34,576 bases of DNA from Acidobacteriota bacterium. Its GTDB lineage: Bacteria; Acidobacteriota; Terriglobia; Terriglobales; Acidobacteriaceae. This document shows positions 10,516-19,978 of this stretch, piece by piece. Position 1 is the stretch's first letter, and the number at the start of each line of letters is the position of its first letter. Position numbers and translations under genes: made by a program. Under the pieces are notes generated by a model. That model saw only the letters and a program-made list of their open reading frames with translations. It searched no databases and was not told where the DNA came from. The DNA lies in assembly GCA_021779935.1 (NCBI GenBank), contig JAJXZT010000059.1, forward strand, positions 1 through 34,576, given 5' to 3'.

Positions 10516-11280
10516 ATGAACATTCTCGTTGTGGGAGCGACCGGCAGCGTCGGTCGCCTCGTAGTGAAAGAGGCGTTGCGGCGAGGCCATGTCGTCCGCG
10601 CCATGGTTCGCTCGCAAGCGAAGGCGCGCCAGCTGCCGCCTGAAGCAGAGCCAGTCATCGCTGACGTGACGTGTCCCGAGAAGCTCGCCAAAGCTGTTGA
10701 AAACGTAGGTGCGATCATCTTCACCTTGGGGTCTGATGGCCAGGGAAAGGCTGGCGCGGAGAACATCGACTACGGTGGAGTTCGCAATGTGCTGCGTGCG
10801 CTCGGGCCGCGGGAGGTGCGCATCGCCCTTATGACGTCAATCGGAGTGACGAACCGCGATAGTTCGTACAACCGGAGCACCGAAGCCCACGATTGGAAGC
10901 GGCGATCAGAGCGGCTAGTACGCGCCAGTGGGATGCCGTACACAATCGTGCGGCCCGGCTGGTTCGATTACAACAAGCCGGACGAATGCAGGCTCGTCTT
11001 TCTGCAGGGCGACAAGCGGCACGCAGGGAACCCAACCGACGGCGTCATCGCGCGACAGCAGATCGCGCAGGTCCTGGTGCAGAGCGTCACGTCCGAAGCA
11101 GCTCGTCGGAAAACCTTCGAGCTGGTCGCTGTCAAAGGTGCCGCACAGGAGAATCTCGAACCGCTATTCGGAGCGCTCGAAGCTGATCCGGAGGGTTCGT
11201 TGGATGGCGTGCACGACGCATCGAATATGGCTGTCGAAGATGAACCAGCGCGCGTTAAGGAATATTTCAAGATGTTCTGA
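10516..11280 (+). CDS. Atypical SDR / NAD(P)-binding (NmrA-like) oxidoreductase
   Basis: This protein of about 254 aa has the Rossmann motif NILVVGATGSVGRLVVKEAL at its start and then RAMVRSQAKARQLP, as in atypical SDRs that bind NADPH. The middle section (IALMTSIGVTNRD...DWKRRSERLVRASGMPYTIVRPGWF) is the usual epimerase/NmrA-like core. ATG 10516 follows GGAG and gives the conserved N-terminus. It is the last gene of the AKR-SDR-SDR operon. It could be an oxidoreductase or a redox-sensing protein. Confidence 0.9.
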   Translation: MNILVVGATGSVGRLVVKEALRRGHVVRAMVRSQAKARQLPPEAEPVIADVTCPEKLAKAVENVGAIIFTLGSDGQGKAGAENIDYGGVRNVLRALGPREVRIALMTSIGVTNRDSSYNRSTEAHDWKRRSERLVRASGMPYTIVRPGWFDYNKPDECRLVFLQGDKRHAGNPTDGVIARQQIAQVLVQSVTSEAARRKTFELVAVKGAAQENLEPLFGALEADPEGSLDGVHDASNMAVEDEPARVKEYFKMF

Positions 11281-11462
11281 GCGGGAGGGGTCTCGTCTTC
11301 CCTGAACAAGTCCGCAAAGCAAATAGATTTCATACCTCCACCGAAGAACGGGAACGATCGGTCGGTTATTGTTCGGTGCGATCGCGCGCGACTCGGATTC
11401 CAACTGTCGATATCAGATCAAATCGCTCATCGACCCGACGCCAAAACACTGTAGTTCTGACA
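11281..11462. other. Intergenic stretch after the reductase operon
   Basis: Nothing recognisable; only short non-coding open frames. It leads into a repeat copy. Confidence 0.4.
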
Positions 11463-11578
11463 GTATCGTCGGCTACGATTACCCCACAGTGCTCCAAATC
11501 ACCGTCTGGAGACGCTTGGCGGTACTCCTCGGTTTACCATCTGCAAACTGAACGCTAGGCGGTGATTGGCTCGGAACG
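11463..11578 (+). repeat. Dispersed intergenic repeat, copy at 11.5 kb
   Basis: AGTATCGTCGGC at the left matches the copy at 23753. TTTACCATCTGCAAACTG near 11533 and CTAGGCGGTGATTGGCTCGG at the right match the copies at 7018 and 25067. CTCCA...TGGAG can form an internal stem. The 300 bp that follow (to 11895) hold nothing I recognise. Confidence 0.6.
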
Positions 11579-11895
11579 CCAGCTATCTATTTCGCGTTGC
11601 TTGCCGCGTTCCCCGGAATTTGGAGAATGGAGAGCCAACGATTACAGCACCCTTGATAATCAGATTCCATGTTGAGGGTTGCCCCTACATCGATTCTCTC
11701 GACTATGTGACCTTATTTGTAAAGGTACAGGCAGTCAATGCTTGGTCTCCCGGCAAACAAGCGAGATTGACGGAAATATCTATGCGCCTTAGCTAAGGAG
11801 ATCCGCTAGGCCGATCATCGGAACACACATCCAGTATCACAGCCCTGGTGAAACGCCAGCGGAACTGTGGAGAAGCTGCATCGCACCACTGGATT

Positions 11896-12867
11896 TTATG
11901 GAACCTGCGAGCCGCTGGGGCTCGCCTGGGGATTCGTCCGTCCGGTTCGTTCCTCGAGAATCTTTTCGAACTCGACCTTCGGCATTTTCAACTTGTCTGG
12001 ATGCGCGTCGACCCATTGCCTGAAGCTGGCAAACTTCCTGGGCGTCCATCCGCCCTCGAACATCGCGCCGTTCTTGCCTTCTTGATTGAGTTCGAAGTTG
12101 TAGTCGTCCATCAGGCCGGTGAATTCGGCGGAACTGATTGCTTCCTCGGCGAGAATGGCCGGAACGAAGAGGACGCCTTGGTCGTTGGCGATGACGAGGT
12201 CCCCTGGCAATACGGTGGCCCGTCCAATGCGGATGGGGCAATTGATGCAGGTTAGCTCTTCCTGCCGCCAAGCCGAGGGGTCGTAGCCCTTGTAGAAGCC
12301 GTTGAAGTCAGGAATTTCGCGGTTTTCGGCCTCATCGCGGATGCCGCCGTAGAACACGAATCCGTTGCGAGTATGCGCGGCAATGCCGTTGCCCAGATTG
12401 GAGCCGATGAGCGTGCCTTCCACGATCTTGCCGTAACCATCGGCGACATAGACATCGCCCTGCACCAGTTCCTGGATGGGCCAACTGTTATTCATGGCAA
12501 ACGGAATGAGGCCTTCCGCTTTGCCCTCGGCGGCTTCGGCTTTGGCCACGTCAGGCCGGGTGGGCATGTACTGCGTGGTGAGCGCCCGGCCTGAGAACGG
12601 CTTGCCGATGTGCAGTGCCTGCCAATTGCCTTCAAACTGATTGTCGTATCCCTTTTCGCGAAGGAAATCCCAGACATCTTCCGTGGAGACATCAAGCGCG
12701 CGCTTGAGCAAGTCGTCAGGGATTTTGGGTCGCCCATCCGGAAATCGCTCGCCTTTCCAATCGGATGTATAAAACTCGATCTGTTGGCGAGTTTGTCTCA
12801 CCTGGGCAAAGGCGCACGTTCCGAGCACGCTCCATATCACAAGCATGACAACTGTATACTTCTGCAT
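11896..12867 (-). CDS. Exported RraA-like protein (putative aldolase fold)
   Basis: This 323-aa protein has a Sec signal peptide (MQKYTVVMLVIWSVLGTCAFAQ) and an RraA/HMG-aldolase-type domain at about 120-260. That core reads ELVQGDVYVADGYGKIVEG, GSNLGNGIAAHTRNGFVFYG, GGIRDEAE (R177, D178), then PGDLVIANDQGVLFVP. In the aldolases the Arg-Asp pair binds substrate and metal. E. coli RraA instead inhibits RNase E, but an exported protein cannot do that, so a catabolic lyase or aldolase role is more likely. The start has GGAGG 5 nt upstream. It is 57 bp downstream of the enolase-superfamily gene and surely co-transcribed. Confidence 0.88.
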   Translation of the reverse strand: MQKYTVVMLVIWSVLGTCAFAQVRQTRQQIEFYTSDWKGERFPDGRPKIPDDLLKRALDVSTEDVWDFLREKGYDNQFEGNWQALHIGKPFSGRALTTQYMPTRPDVAKAEAAEGKAEGLIPFAMNNSWPIQELVQGDVYVADGYGKIVEGTLIGSNLGNGIAAHTRNGFVFYGGIRDEAENREIPDFNGFYKGYDPSAWRQEELTCINCPIRIGRATVLPGDLVIANDQGVLFVPAILAEEAISSAEFTGLMDDYNFELNQEGKNGAMFEGGWTPRKFASFRQWVDAHPDKLKMPKVEFEKILEERTGRTNPQASPSGSQVP

Positions 12868-12924
12868 TGGACCTCCGTGCGAGTCGATTCCCGCAGCTTG
12901 AACAGCGGCGCCTGTGAACAGCCC

Positions 12925-14238
12925 TCAGTCAAAGAAAGTGCGATCCTCTTCAGACAAATGCGCTTTGGCTGCACGAACGTTGAAGGTGATGCCGAGACCC
13001 GGTTTATCCCAAACATCGATGTAGCCGTTTTTGACAATCGGATCGGGTAGTCCGTCAACAATGTCTGTCCACCACTCCGGCTGGGCCTTGGCGTATTCGA
13101 AAGCGATATAGTTCTGCGGGCAGACCGCCCCCAAATGAACTTGAGCGGCCACCCCAAACAGTCCGTCGAAGATACCGTGCGGAGCCACCTGGATGCCGTG
13201 GAGGTTGGCATATTCGGCGATCCACTTCAATTCGGCAATGCCGCCGACGTCTTCCGGATCGGGACCGAGCACGTTCACTGCCTGCGTCTCGATCAGGTCT
13301 TTGAAGTTTTCGCGCAAATAGATCTCCTCTCCGGTATGAATCCGCGTCGAGGTGCTATCGGTGACTTCTTTGAAGACCTGGGCGTTGGGATAAGGTGCGT
13401 AGTCGCCAGTAATCAGGTCTTCGAGCCATGCGAGGTCGTATGGCTCGACTGCGCGCGCCAAACGGATGGCGTCCTTGGGAGTCCAGCCGGGACCGCAGTC
13501 GAAAGCGAGGCCGACCTCGGCGCCTGTGACCTTCTTGGCGGCTTCAACGCAGGCGATCACATGATCGATGCCGGGCTGGGTCATCATGCCGCGATCCATA
13601 TATGGGGGCATGCGCCCCGCCCATTGCTGTCCATACCAGGCATCGGGAATGGATCGCATCATTGCGTCATTGTGGAAGCCCACGGGCAACTTGATGAGCG
13701 TGTAGCCCTCTTTAGCCGCTTTTACTTCGGATGCGACTTCGGCGTAATCCTGAGGTGTGCGGAGCACGAGTTTGGAGTTGTTTTCGGAGTTCCCATAGGG
13801 GCGAACACGGTCGTGGATCTTACCGCCAAGCAGCTTATACACGGGCAAACCGGCGGCTTGGCCGGCGATGTCCCAGAGGGCGATTTCGATTGCGCTTACC
13901 GCAGCACCCCAGGGCTTGAACGCGCCCATGCGGCGAATCTTCAGCAGGATGCGATTCACGTCGGTGGGGTCTTCGCCGAGAAGATAGTCTTTATAGAACA
14001 GCACCATGGGCTTGAGGTACGGCTTGGCGGATTCCGCCTCGCCGTATCCGGAAATACCCTGGTCGGTGACAATGCGCACCACCGGATTGCGCCCGATGAT
14101 GGCACACTTCAGGTCAGTGATCTTAATCTTTCCTTTGGCAGGTACTGGGGAAGAGCTTCTCTCCTGAGCGGCAAAAGCGGTTGCGGCTGCCGCTCCTGAA
14201 AGCGATCCGATAAATCCTCTTCGCGTCCAATTCCCCAT
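12925..14238 (-). CDS. Tat-exported enolase-superfamily enzyme (mandelate racemase/muconate lactonizing type)
   Basis: This 437-aa protein starts with a twin-arginine signal (NWTRRGFIGSLSGAAAATAFAAQ). The enolase-superfamily N-terminal capping domain follows, then a TIM barrel with metal ligands D247 (LAFDCGPGW), E273 (AWLEDLI) and E304 (HTGEEIY) and an Asp/His pair (GPDPEDVGG; VAPHGIFDG). This resembles sugar-acid dehydratases such as gluconate or mannonate dehydratase relatives. ATG 14238 has GGGGTG before it; a GTG at 14247 is the alternative. It is the first gene of a pair with the RraA-like protein, suggesting extracytoplasmic processing of a sugar acid. The substrate is not determinable. 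Confidence 0.92.
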   Translation of the reverse strand: MGNWTRRGFIGSLSGAAAATAFAAQERSSSPVPAKGKIKITDLKCAIIGRNPVVRIVTDQGISGYGEAESAKPYLKPMVLFYKDYLLGEDPTDVNRILLKIRRMGAFKPWGAAVSAIEIALWDIAGQAAGLPVYKLLGGKIHDRVRPYGNSENNSKLVLRTPQDYAEVASEVKAAKEGYTLIKLPVGFHNDAMMRSIPDAWYGQQWAGRMPPYMDRGMMTQPGIDHVIACVEAAKKVTGAEVGLAFDCGPGWTPKDAIRLARAVEPYDLAWLEDLITGDYAPYPNAQVFKEVTDSTSTRIHTGEEIYLRENFKDLIETQAVNVLGPDPEDVGGIAELKWIAEYANLHGIQVAPHGIFDGLFGVAAQVHLGAVCPQNYIAFEYAKAQPEWWTDIVDGLPDPIVKNGYIDVWDKPGLGITFNVRAAKAHLSEEDRTFFD

Positions 14239-14247
14239 AGTTTTCAC

Positions 14248-14559
14248 CCCATGGAAGAACCGTAGTCAACTGCAGCGGTCTTCAGGTGCTTTCGCGAGCG
14301 GCTTCTGTACGGCCCCAAACACATCCGCCATCATATCGCATGGACTAAGAGAGCCCGTTGCCGGCTAGGTAGTCAAGAACCAGGGAGCGTCCGTCGTCGT
14401 GGCCGAGATAATTTTAGGGCTTGCATAGGAATCCCGAATGGAGCGAGAGCGTTTTCGATTATCTTCTCTTTGCCGACCACGACGATTGTCGACCACCGTC
14501 GTCCGTGAGAGAGCCAGATCACAGGAGGGCCAGCAGGTGCGCGCCTGGGAAATGGGAAA
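14248..14559. other. Intergenic stretch upstream of the enolase-superfamily gene
   Basis: It would contain that gene's promoter (minus strand), but no box stands out. Short open frames on both strands have no coding character. Confidence 0.35.
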
Positions 14560-14600
14560 TTCCAAAGGCGACGATAGGCGGTCGTACGGGCCCGAGCCGG
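14560..14600 (+). repeat. Dispersed intergenic repeat, right-end copy at 14.6 kb
   Basis: GGCGACGATAGGCGGTCGTA followed by CGGGCCCGAGCC matches the copy at 2674-2711. The left part is not clear. Confidence 0.5.
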
Positions 14601-14977
14601 ATTCACGCCGTCTGTTTACGCGCGGGCATCGTCAATTTGCGAGATCCCGTTTATCTTATCTGGTTTGCGAAGCAGAAGCTTCCTCGAATTAAAGATCGGC
14701 CGTGATGTCATTTCGCGCAACTCAAGTGGGATGCCGCACCCCGTAGAATGGCCTGTGCTGAGGTCGTGGTGATTCGGCTCACGCTGAGCTAGGATATGCC
14801 TAGAACTGGCTCCAGAGATCTCACCCAGAACCGCATACGTTAACTTGCTGTTCCGATTCGGTGCCTATGATAAGGTGTAACCGGATCAGGAGGCTGCGCT
14901 GGATTTTGCGGACATGAAGTCAGCAACGGGTCGCGACTGAGAGTACAACTGCGCAAGTTTCCAGGTCAAAGGTGAGA
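14601..14977. other. Leader region of the S53 peptidase gene
   Basis: A possible promoter lies at 14845-14871 (TTGCTG, then TATGAT, spaced 15 bp), which would give a leader of about 100 nt. The spacing is poor. No riboswitch-like fold is evident by eye. Confidence 0.25.
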
Positions 14978-17900
14978 ATGTCGACAACATCCCGGTTTAT
15001 TCCGTTGTTGATTCTTCTGTTGTGCGGGGTTGGACAGACTCAGACTCCTGTGATTTCCCGTATCACGCGACCGATCGATGAAAACGTTCACGTCGCCCTG
15101 AAGGGGAATGTGCATCCCCTGGCGCAAGCGGCTTTCGACCTCGGCGAGGTCCCTGATTCATTTCCCGCCTCACGAATGGTGTTGCTCTTGAAGCGCTCAC
15201 CGGAGAGCGAAGCGGCTTTGCAGCAGTTCCTGCAAGAGGCAAACACGGCGGGATCTCCCACCTTTCACCGATGGCTCAAGCCGCAGCAGTTTGGCGAGTT
15301 CTATGGAGTTAGCGATTCCGATATCGCTGCGGTCTCCGGCTGGCTTCAAGGACATGGGTTCTCGATCGACAAAGTCAATCGTGCCCGGACAGTGATCGAG
15401 TTTTCGGGCACGGCCGGGGAGGTGCGCTCCGCGTTCCACACACAAATCCACGCCTATCGAGTGAACGGCGAGGTGCACCACGCCAATGCCGCCGATCCGC
15501 AGGTCCCGGCGGAGCTTGCGCCGGTGATTGCGGGCATCACTCCGATCAACGACTTTCGCCCCAAATCCTACTTGAGTAGTCCCGGCAAGGCGACCTACGA
15601 CAGCAACAGCAAGAAATTTCTTCCGGACTGGACGTTTCCTTCAGGGCAGGATTTGCTGGAAATGTCGCCGGGCGATTTCGCGCTGCAGTACGACCTCGGG
15701 CCGTTGTATGCGGCGGGCATTACCGGCAGCGGCGTCACCATCGGAATCATCGGTGCGTCGAACGTCGACCCGTCGGTTGTGGCGACCTACCGTTCGTTCT
15801 TCGGGTTGCCGGCCAACCCGCTCAAGGTGGTCGTCGATGGAACCGATCCGGGAGAAAACGGCGCCGCCAATGAATCGTATCTGGATGTCGAACTAAGCGG
15901 CGCTGTCGCCCCCGGCGCAACCATCTACTTATACACCGCTGCCGACACCTCGGTGCAATCGGGCCTGTATCTGGCGGCGCTGCGGGCCGTTGACGACGAC
16001 CAGGCCCCTATCCTCAGCACCAGCTACGGTTCATGCGAAGCGGATCTCGGGGCGGCAGGAAACCAGTTCTGGAATGCCCTGTGGGAGCAGGCGGCAGCGC
16101 AGGGGCAAACCTCGTTCGTCTCCGCGGGGGACGGTGGCCCGGCCGGCTGCGATGACTTCAATCAACTCCAGGCGGCGCAGTACGGAAGCGCCGTGAACGG
16201 GTTCAGCTCCACTCCTTGGAACATCTCCGTGGGCGGCACGGACTTCTATTACAGCAGCTACAACCAGTCCACGACCGCTCAGCAATCTCAGTTGCAGACG
16301 TACTGGGATACTGTTCCGACCTGGTTCCCTACCACGTCTCTCCTCCAACCCGTACCCGAGCAGGCATGGAATGTGCCATTCGGACTGAATCTTGCGGATG
16401 GCGGCATCTATGACTCCAGCCAGCCAAGCATCGTTGCGGGAAGCGGCGGCCCGAGCAACTGCGTGAGCGGGACCGAAGCTTCGAACGGCGCTTACAGTTC
16501 GTGCTCCGGCGGATACCCGAAGCCTTCGTGGCAGGCGGGGGTCGGAGTTCCGAGCGATGGCGTGCGCGATCTTCCCGATGTGTCGGTGTTTGCCGCGGGG
16601 GGGCAGAATGACACGTTCTATCCCTTCTGTGCGGGACCCAACGAATGTGTTCTCTCCAATGGCGATCTGTCCATTGGCCTTGTGGCAGGAACCTCGGCCT
16701 CTTCCCCCGCGATGGCCGGCATCATGGCGTTGATCGAACAGAAATACGGAGCGCAGGGACAGGCCGACTACATCCTCTACCCCTTGGCGGCTCAGCACCC
16801 GTCCGCAATTCACGACATCGCGACCGGCAGCAACATTGTGCCCTGCAAGCAGGGTTCGCCGAATTGCTCTCTGAGCGCGGCCACCGACAATACCGAGGGC
16901 AATTACACATTCGGCTACCGTGCCGGCCAGGGATTCGACATGGCGACCGGGTTGGGCAGCGTGGACGCAAACCTACTGTTCAACTACTGGAATTCGATGA
17001 GCTTCAAGTCAACTTCGACCAGCCTCAGCCTGAGCCAGACGAGCTTCCCCCATGGCACTCCGATCACGGTCGACGTTGGCGTAGGCGGGAACGGCGGAAC
17101 TCCAACGGGAAGCGTAGCTCTGCTGATTGCGCAGGGCACTGGAGGAATGAGTCCACTGACTCTTCAGGACGGAGCGGCAAGCGCCACCGTAAACAGTCTT
17201 CCCGGGGGCCAATACAAGATCACCGCCCGCTATAGTGGCGACAATTTCTTCGCATCGAGTAGCTCCAACCCTGTAGACGTGAACGTTGCCCCGGAGGCAA
17301 GTAGCCTATCGCTGTTTGGGGCTTATTCTCTGTTCTCCAGCAACAGCGTGGGCGCTCTCGCAAACGGTGGAAGCTATCCCGTCGGCGCTTCCATCGTGCT
17401 TGAGGCGCAAGTGACCGGAGCGAAAGCGCCGGCCGGATCGAGCGATGGCATTGCCACGGGCAAAGTCACCTTTACAGATGCGACGAGCACAGGCACGGTA
17501 AGTTCAGGCCCGCTAAGCGTGGGGTCGGGCAGCACGGCGGAGTGGTTGCCAGCAGCACTTGGCGCCGGCAGTCACAGCATAAGCGCCAGCTATTCAGGGG
17601 ACGCGAGCTTCAACGCGTCGTCCAGCACCACCCCGCTGAATTTCACCCTGACCAAATCCACGCCATACGTTAGTTGGTCGACAAGCAGTACTTCGATCAC
17701 AATCACATCCGGCCAAAGCCTCACGCTTCAGCTCATCGTTGGCATCAATGTGGCTCCCGCGCCCACCGGAACGGTCACTTTCCGCTCCGGAAATACGGTT
17801 TTGGGGACAGCCACAATAGCGCCGACAACGCTGACCTTTCCCAATATCAATTCCGCGGCTAGTTTGAATCTGGCGAATTTGCCAGCGGGGACGAACTCGA

Positions 17901-18886
17901 TTACTGCACAGTATAGCGGCGATGCGAATTACGAGGCCACAACCTCAGATCCCATCGCGGTCACCGTGACCCAGCCGCAAGCGTCCGCCGTCCTTACCGC
18001 CAGTGCGGGCGCGCCCTCGCAGCTTGCAACGGAGGATTTGATTGTCACGGCCAAGGTTGCCGGCGCGAGTGGAAAGCCCACGCCGACAGGGTCCATCAGT
18101 ATGTATGCTTATGGTCCCGGTGGAGACTGGAGCACCGGCTGTACCTTGGTGAACGGCTCGTGCAGCTTTGATTTTTCGGGCGCATACTGGAGCCCCGGCA
18201 CGGTTACTGTGAATGTGGGTTACAGCGGAGATTCGAACTATGGGCCCGGCGCCACCGTCGTCACAGTGACCATGCTGAACGTGTTCACGATGACGGCTGC
18301 AAATTCAGTATCGTTTGCCGCCGGATCGGCCACGGGCAACACTGCCGTGCTCACGGTGACGCCTATCAACGGATTTACTGGGCCCATCTATTTTGCGTGC
18401 GCGCTTGCCTATTATCCGCCCGGCGCGCAGCATCTTCCCACATGCTCAGTCCCGGCATCGGTGAATGTGACGAGCGCAACCGCGGTGATCTCCGCCATGA
18501 CGATTAGCTCCACGGGACCGACGACGGTTTCGGGCACTGAGGTCTCGCGTGCTTCAGGAAACCGCCGCCCCAGGCCGCCGGGAGGGCGATCTCTCGCGCT
18601 CCTTGCCGGCCTTTTCGCGATCGTATTTCCATTGCGGAGGCGCATTCGCCTCAATGGAACCGGTCTGTGCCTGCTGATCATGCTGCTGGGGTGCTTGGCC
18701 GTGACGAGTTGTGGCGGAGGTGGCGGAGGCGGCGGAGGTGGCGGAGGTGGAAAGACGATCCCCGGCACAACCTCCGGGACCTACAAATTCATGGTCTACG
18801 GCGCCTACACTCAAAACACCGGCACATCTCATCCATTTTTCTCCAGTCAGCCGCAGGTGTTCGTGGTGAGCGTGAGTATTCAATAG
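14978..18886 (+). CDS. Secreted S53 (sedolisin/kumamolisin) peptidase with Ig-like repeats
   Basis: This 1302-aa secreted acid serine peptidase has a signal peptide (FIPLLILLLCGVGQTQT) and a pro-kumamolisin activation domain (about 60-200). The S53 catalytic domain is at about 220-670 with E299 and D303 (NESYLDVELSGAVAPGA) and S573 (GTSASSPAMAGIMALI), so the Glu-Asp-Ser set is intact. Four bacterial Ig-like repeats follow (about 675-1110), each ending in a YSGD-type motif (GDNFF, GDASF, GDANY, GDSNY). The C-terminus has two hydrophobic stretches with Arg-rich flanks, then VTSC and 13 glycines, and a beta-type tail. AGGTG lies before ATG 14978. It is probably autoprocessed at low pH and digests extracellular protein. 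Confidence 0.93.
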   Translation: MSTTSRFIPLLILLLCGVGQTQTPVISRITRPIDENVHVALKGNVHPLAQAAFDLGEVPDSFPASRMVLLLKRSPESEAALQQFLQEANTAGSPTFHRWLKPQQFGEFYGVSDSDIAAVSGWLQGHGFSIDKVNRARTVIEFSGTAGEVRSAFHTQIHAYRVNGEVHHANAADPQVPAELAPVIAGITPINDFRPKSYLSSPGKATYDSNSKKFLPDWTFPSGQDLLEMSPGDFALQYDLGPLYAAGITGSGVTIGIIGASNVDPSVVATYRSFFGLPANPLKVVVDGTDPGENGAANESYLDVELSGAVAPGATIYLYTAADTSVQSGLYLAALRAVDDDQAPILSTSYGSCEADLGAAGNQFWNALWEQAAAQGQTSFVSAGDGGPAGCDDFNQLQAAQYGSAVNGFSSTPWNISVGGTDFYYSSYNQSTTAQQSQLQTYWDTVPTWFPTTSLLQPVPEQAWNVPFGLNLADGGIYDSSQPSIVAGSGGPSNCVSGTEASNGAYSSCSGGYPKPSWQAGVGVPSDGVRDLPDVSVFAAGGQNDTFYPFCAGPNECVLSNGDLSIGLVAGTSASSPAMAGIMALIEQKYGAQGQADYILYPLAAQHPSAIHDIATGSNIVPCKQGSPNCSLSAATDNTEGNYTFGYRAGQGFDMATGLGSVDANLLFNYWNSMSFKSTSTSLSLSQTSFPHGTPITVDVGVGGNGGTPTGSVALLIAQGTGGMSPLTLQDGAASATVNSLPGGQYKITARYSGDNFFASSSSNPVDVNVAPEASSLSLFGAYSLFSSNSVGALANGGSYPVGASIVLEAQVTGAKAPAGSSDGIATGKVTFTDATSTGTVSSGPLSVGSGSTAEWLPAALGAGSHSISASYSGDASFNASSSTTPLNFTLTKSTPYVSWSTSSTSITITSGQSLTLQLIVGINVAPAPTGTVTFRSGNTVLGTATIAPTTLTFPNINSAASLNLANLPAGTNSITAQYSGDANYEATTSDPIAVTVTQPQASAVLTASAGAPSQLATEDLIVTAKVAGASGKPTPTGSISMYAYGPGGDWSTGCTLVNGSCSFDFSGAYWSPGTVTVNVGYSGDSNYGPGATVVTVTMLNVFTMTAANSVSFAAGSATGNTAVLTVTPINGFTGPIYFACALAYYPPGAQHLPTCSVPASVNVTSATAVISAMTISSTGPTTVSGTEVSRASGNRRPRPPGGRSLALLAGLFAIVFPLRRRIRLNGTGLCLLIMLLGCLAVTSCGGGGGGGGGGGGGKTIPGTTSGTYKFMVYGAYTQNTGTSHPFFSSQPQVFVVSVSIQ
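18713..18751 (+). repeat. Poly-glycine codon tract in the S53 peptidase gene
   Basis: Thirteen consecutive Gly codons built from GGC, GGA and GGT follow a Cys codon (VTSC). Its trinucleotide make-up allows length change without a frameshift. Cys followed by poly-Gly after a hydrophobic stretch looks like a lipobox placed internally. Confidence 0.85.
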
Positions 18887-19267
18887 GAGGATGGGGCGAG
18901 GAAGGTCGCCCTTCAGAATTGTGCCCGTCGGTGTCTACAACATCGGCAAGTATTCAGAAATTCGCTATTTGTACCTCAGACAAAAAGACGGCGGGGAACC
19001 AAGGCCTTAGGATGAAGTCTGTCCAACTGCGAGTGCCCCGCCCCTCCGCATTGGATGGGAATCGCGATGACAGCGATACGACTCCCCACAAGTTAGCTTT
19101 GCGCTAGGTTTCCGGAGGTAAGCGTTTGATTGGCAGCCAACCGCTTAGCCGGCGGCTCGTGCAGGTTAATGCCGGAACAGCATGCCGGTTCCGAAAATGG
19201 AGTCACCATTTTCCTGTGGCAGGCCCGTTCATTATTGACCGACACCTATCCCACTAGGCAGCAGTCC
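18887..19267. other. Intergenic stretch after the S53 peptidase
   Basis: No recognisable gene. The open frames here lack ribosome sites and coding character. The end of the stretch merges into a repeat copy. Confidence 0.4.
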
Positions 19268-19353
19268 ACGATCGGCAGGGCACCCACCCCGAAAAACTCC
19301 CGATCGGTTTACTACTTCGACAAGGAAGAGTCGCCGGTCATTCACCCGGAAAC
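19268..19353 (+). repeat. Dispersed intergenic repeat, short copy at 19.3 kb
   Basis: ATCGGCAGGG at the left, then GGTTTACTACTTCGACAAGG and GTCGCCGGTCATTCACCCGG at the right, match the internal TTTACTA and right-end motifs of the family. It lies between the convergent S53 gene and the exported hypothetical gene. Confidence 0.5.
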
Positions 19354-19369
19354 CGTCAAAAAAGGCACG

Positions 19370-19936
19370 CTACTGCTTTAGTTTTTCACACCAGGTGAGC
19401 GGCCTGACGAAGATGATAACCTCACCCGGCTTTGCAGCCGCTATAGGCTTTCCGCAGGTATTCGCCATGGTGGTCCCCTTCTGCAGCACCCGGCTGGTGG
19501 ACAGTTCCATCGTCTTGAGCCAGGAATACTCCCCGCCGTTTAGCTGACACAATGCATAAGGAACATTGATCCGAAGAGATTCGTTGTACTTCACGATAGG
19601 ATGGGTCACGACAATGGACCCGCGTTCGCTCGGAAGGTTTGGAATGTTTATTTCTGCGGTATTGAGAGTGAGTTGTAACGAAGCAATACCGTTCACATCA
19701 GTCGGTATAGTGATCGCATCTTTTCGTTCTGTACCCACCCATACATTTACGTAGGACGCCTTCCCCGCCATGGGGTGCCCGTTTCGGCCATCCACGAGCT
19801 TGATCTTTATCGTTTCCGGTTGTGGTTTCCGCGTTGCTGGCAGTTGCGGATCAGTTGATTGGGCGCGAGAAGCAACTGTGAAAAGTAAGAGGGCGACGAC
19901 CTGCACCACAGCGAATCGAGGAGCCAATTTGGGCAT
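19370..19936 (-). CDS. Exported hypothetical protein, carboxypeptidase-regulatory-like fold
   Basis: About 188 aa. A signal peptide (MPKLAPRFAVVQVVALLLFTVASRAQ) is followed by a single beta-rich domain whose start (TIKIKLVDGRNGHPMAGKASYVNVWVG) and TDVNGIASLQLTL segment resemble transthyretin/CarboxypepD_reg-like domains. Three or four Cys residues near the end (YALCQLNGG, ANTCGKP, TWCEKL) could form disulfides. The frame is open to 20080, but upstream residues are encoded by a dispersed repeat, so a start at 19936 is preferred; ATG 19981 is possible. Neither has a strong ribosome site. The role is unknown. Confidence 0.65.
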   Translation of the reverse strand: MPKLAPRFAVVQVVALLLFTVASRAQSTDPQLPATRKPQPETIKIKLVDGRNGHPMAGKASYVNVWVGTERKDAITIPTDVNGIASLQLTLNTAEINIPNLPSERGSIVVTHPIVKYNESLRINVPYALCQLNGGEYSWLKTMELSTSRVLQKGTTMANTCGKPIAAAKPGEVIIFVRPLTWCEKLKQ

Positions 19937-19978
19937 GGAAATGGACTGCGACAAGCATAGCAGGAGACGTCGCTGGCC

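Noticed and set aside
11566-11796. 76-aa plus-strand open frame after the reductase operon
   Set aside because: It begins inside a dispersed repeat copy, has no ribosome site and resembles no protein family.
13135-14199. 354-aa plus-strand open frame opposite the enolase-superfamily gene
   Set aside because: Antisense shadow of a gene with all metal ligands; no ribosome site and no recognisable domain.
16031-16813. 260-aa minus-strand open frame inside the S53 peptidase
   Set aside because: Antisense to the catalytic domain, which is intact on the plus strand.
19130-19381. 83-aa plus-strand open frame after the S53 gene
   Set aside because: Non-standard start, no ribosome site, and its second half is encoded by a dispersed repeat copy.
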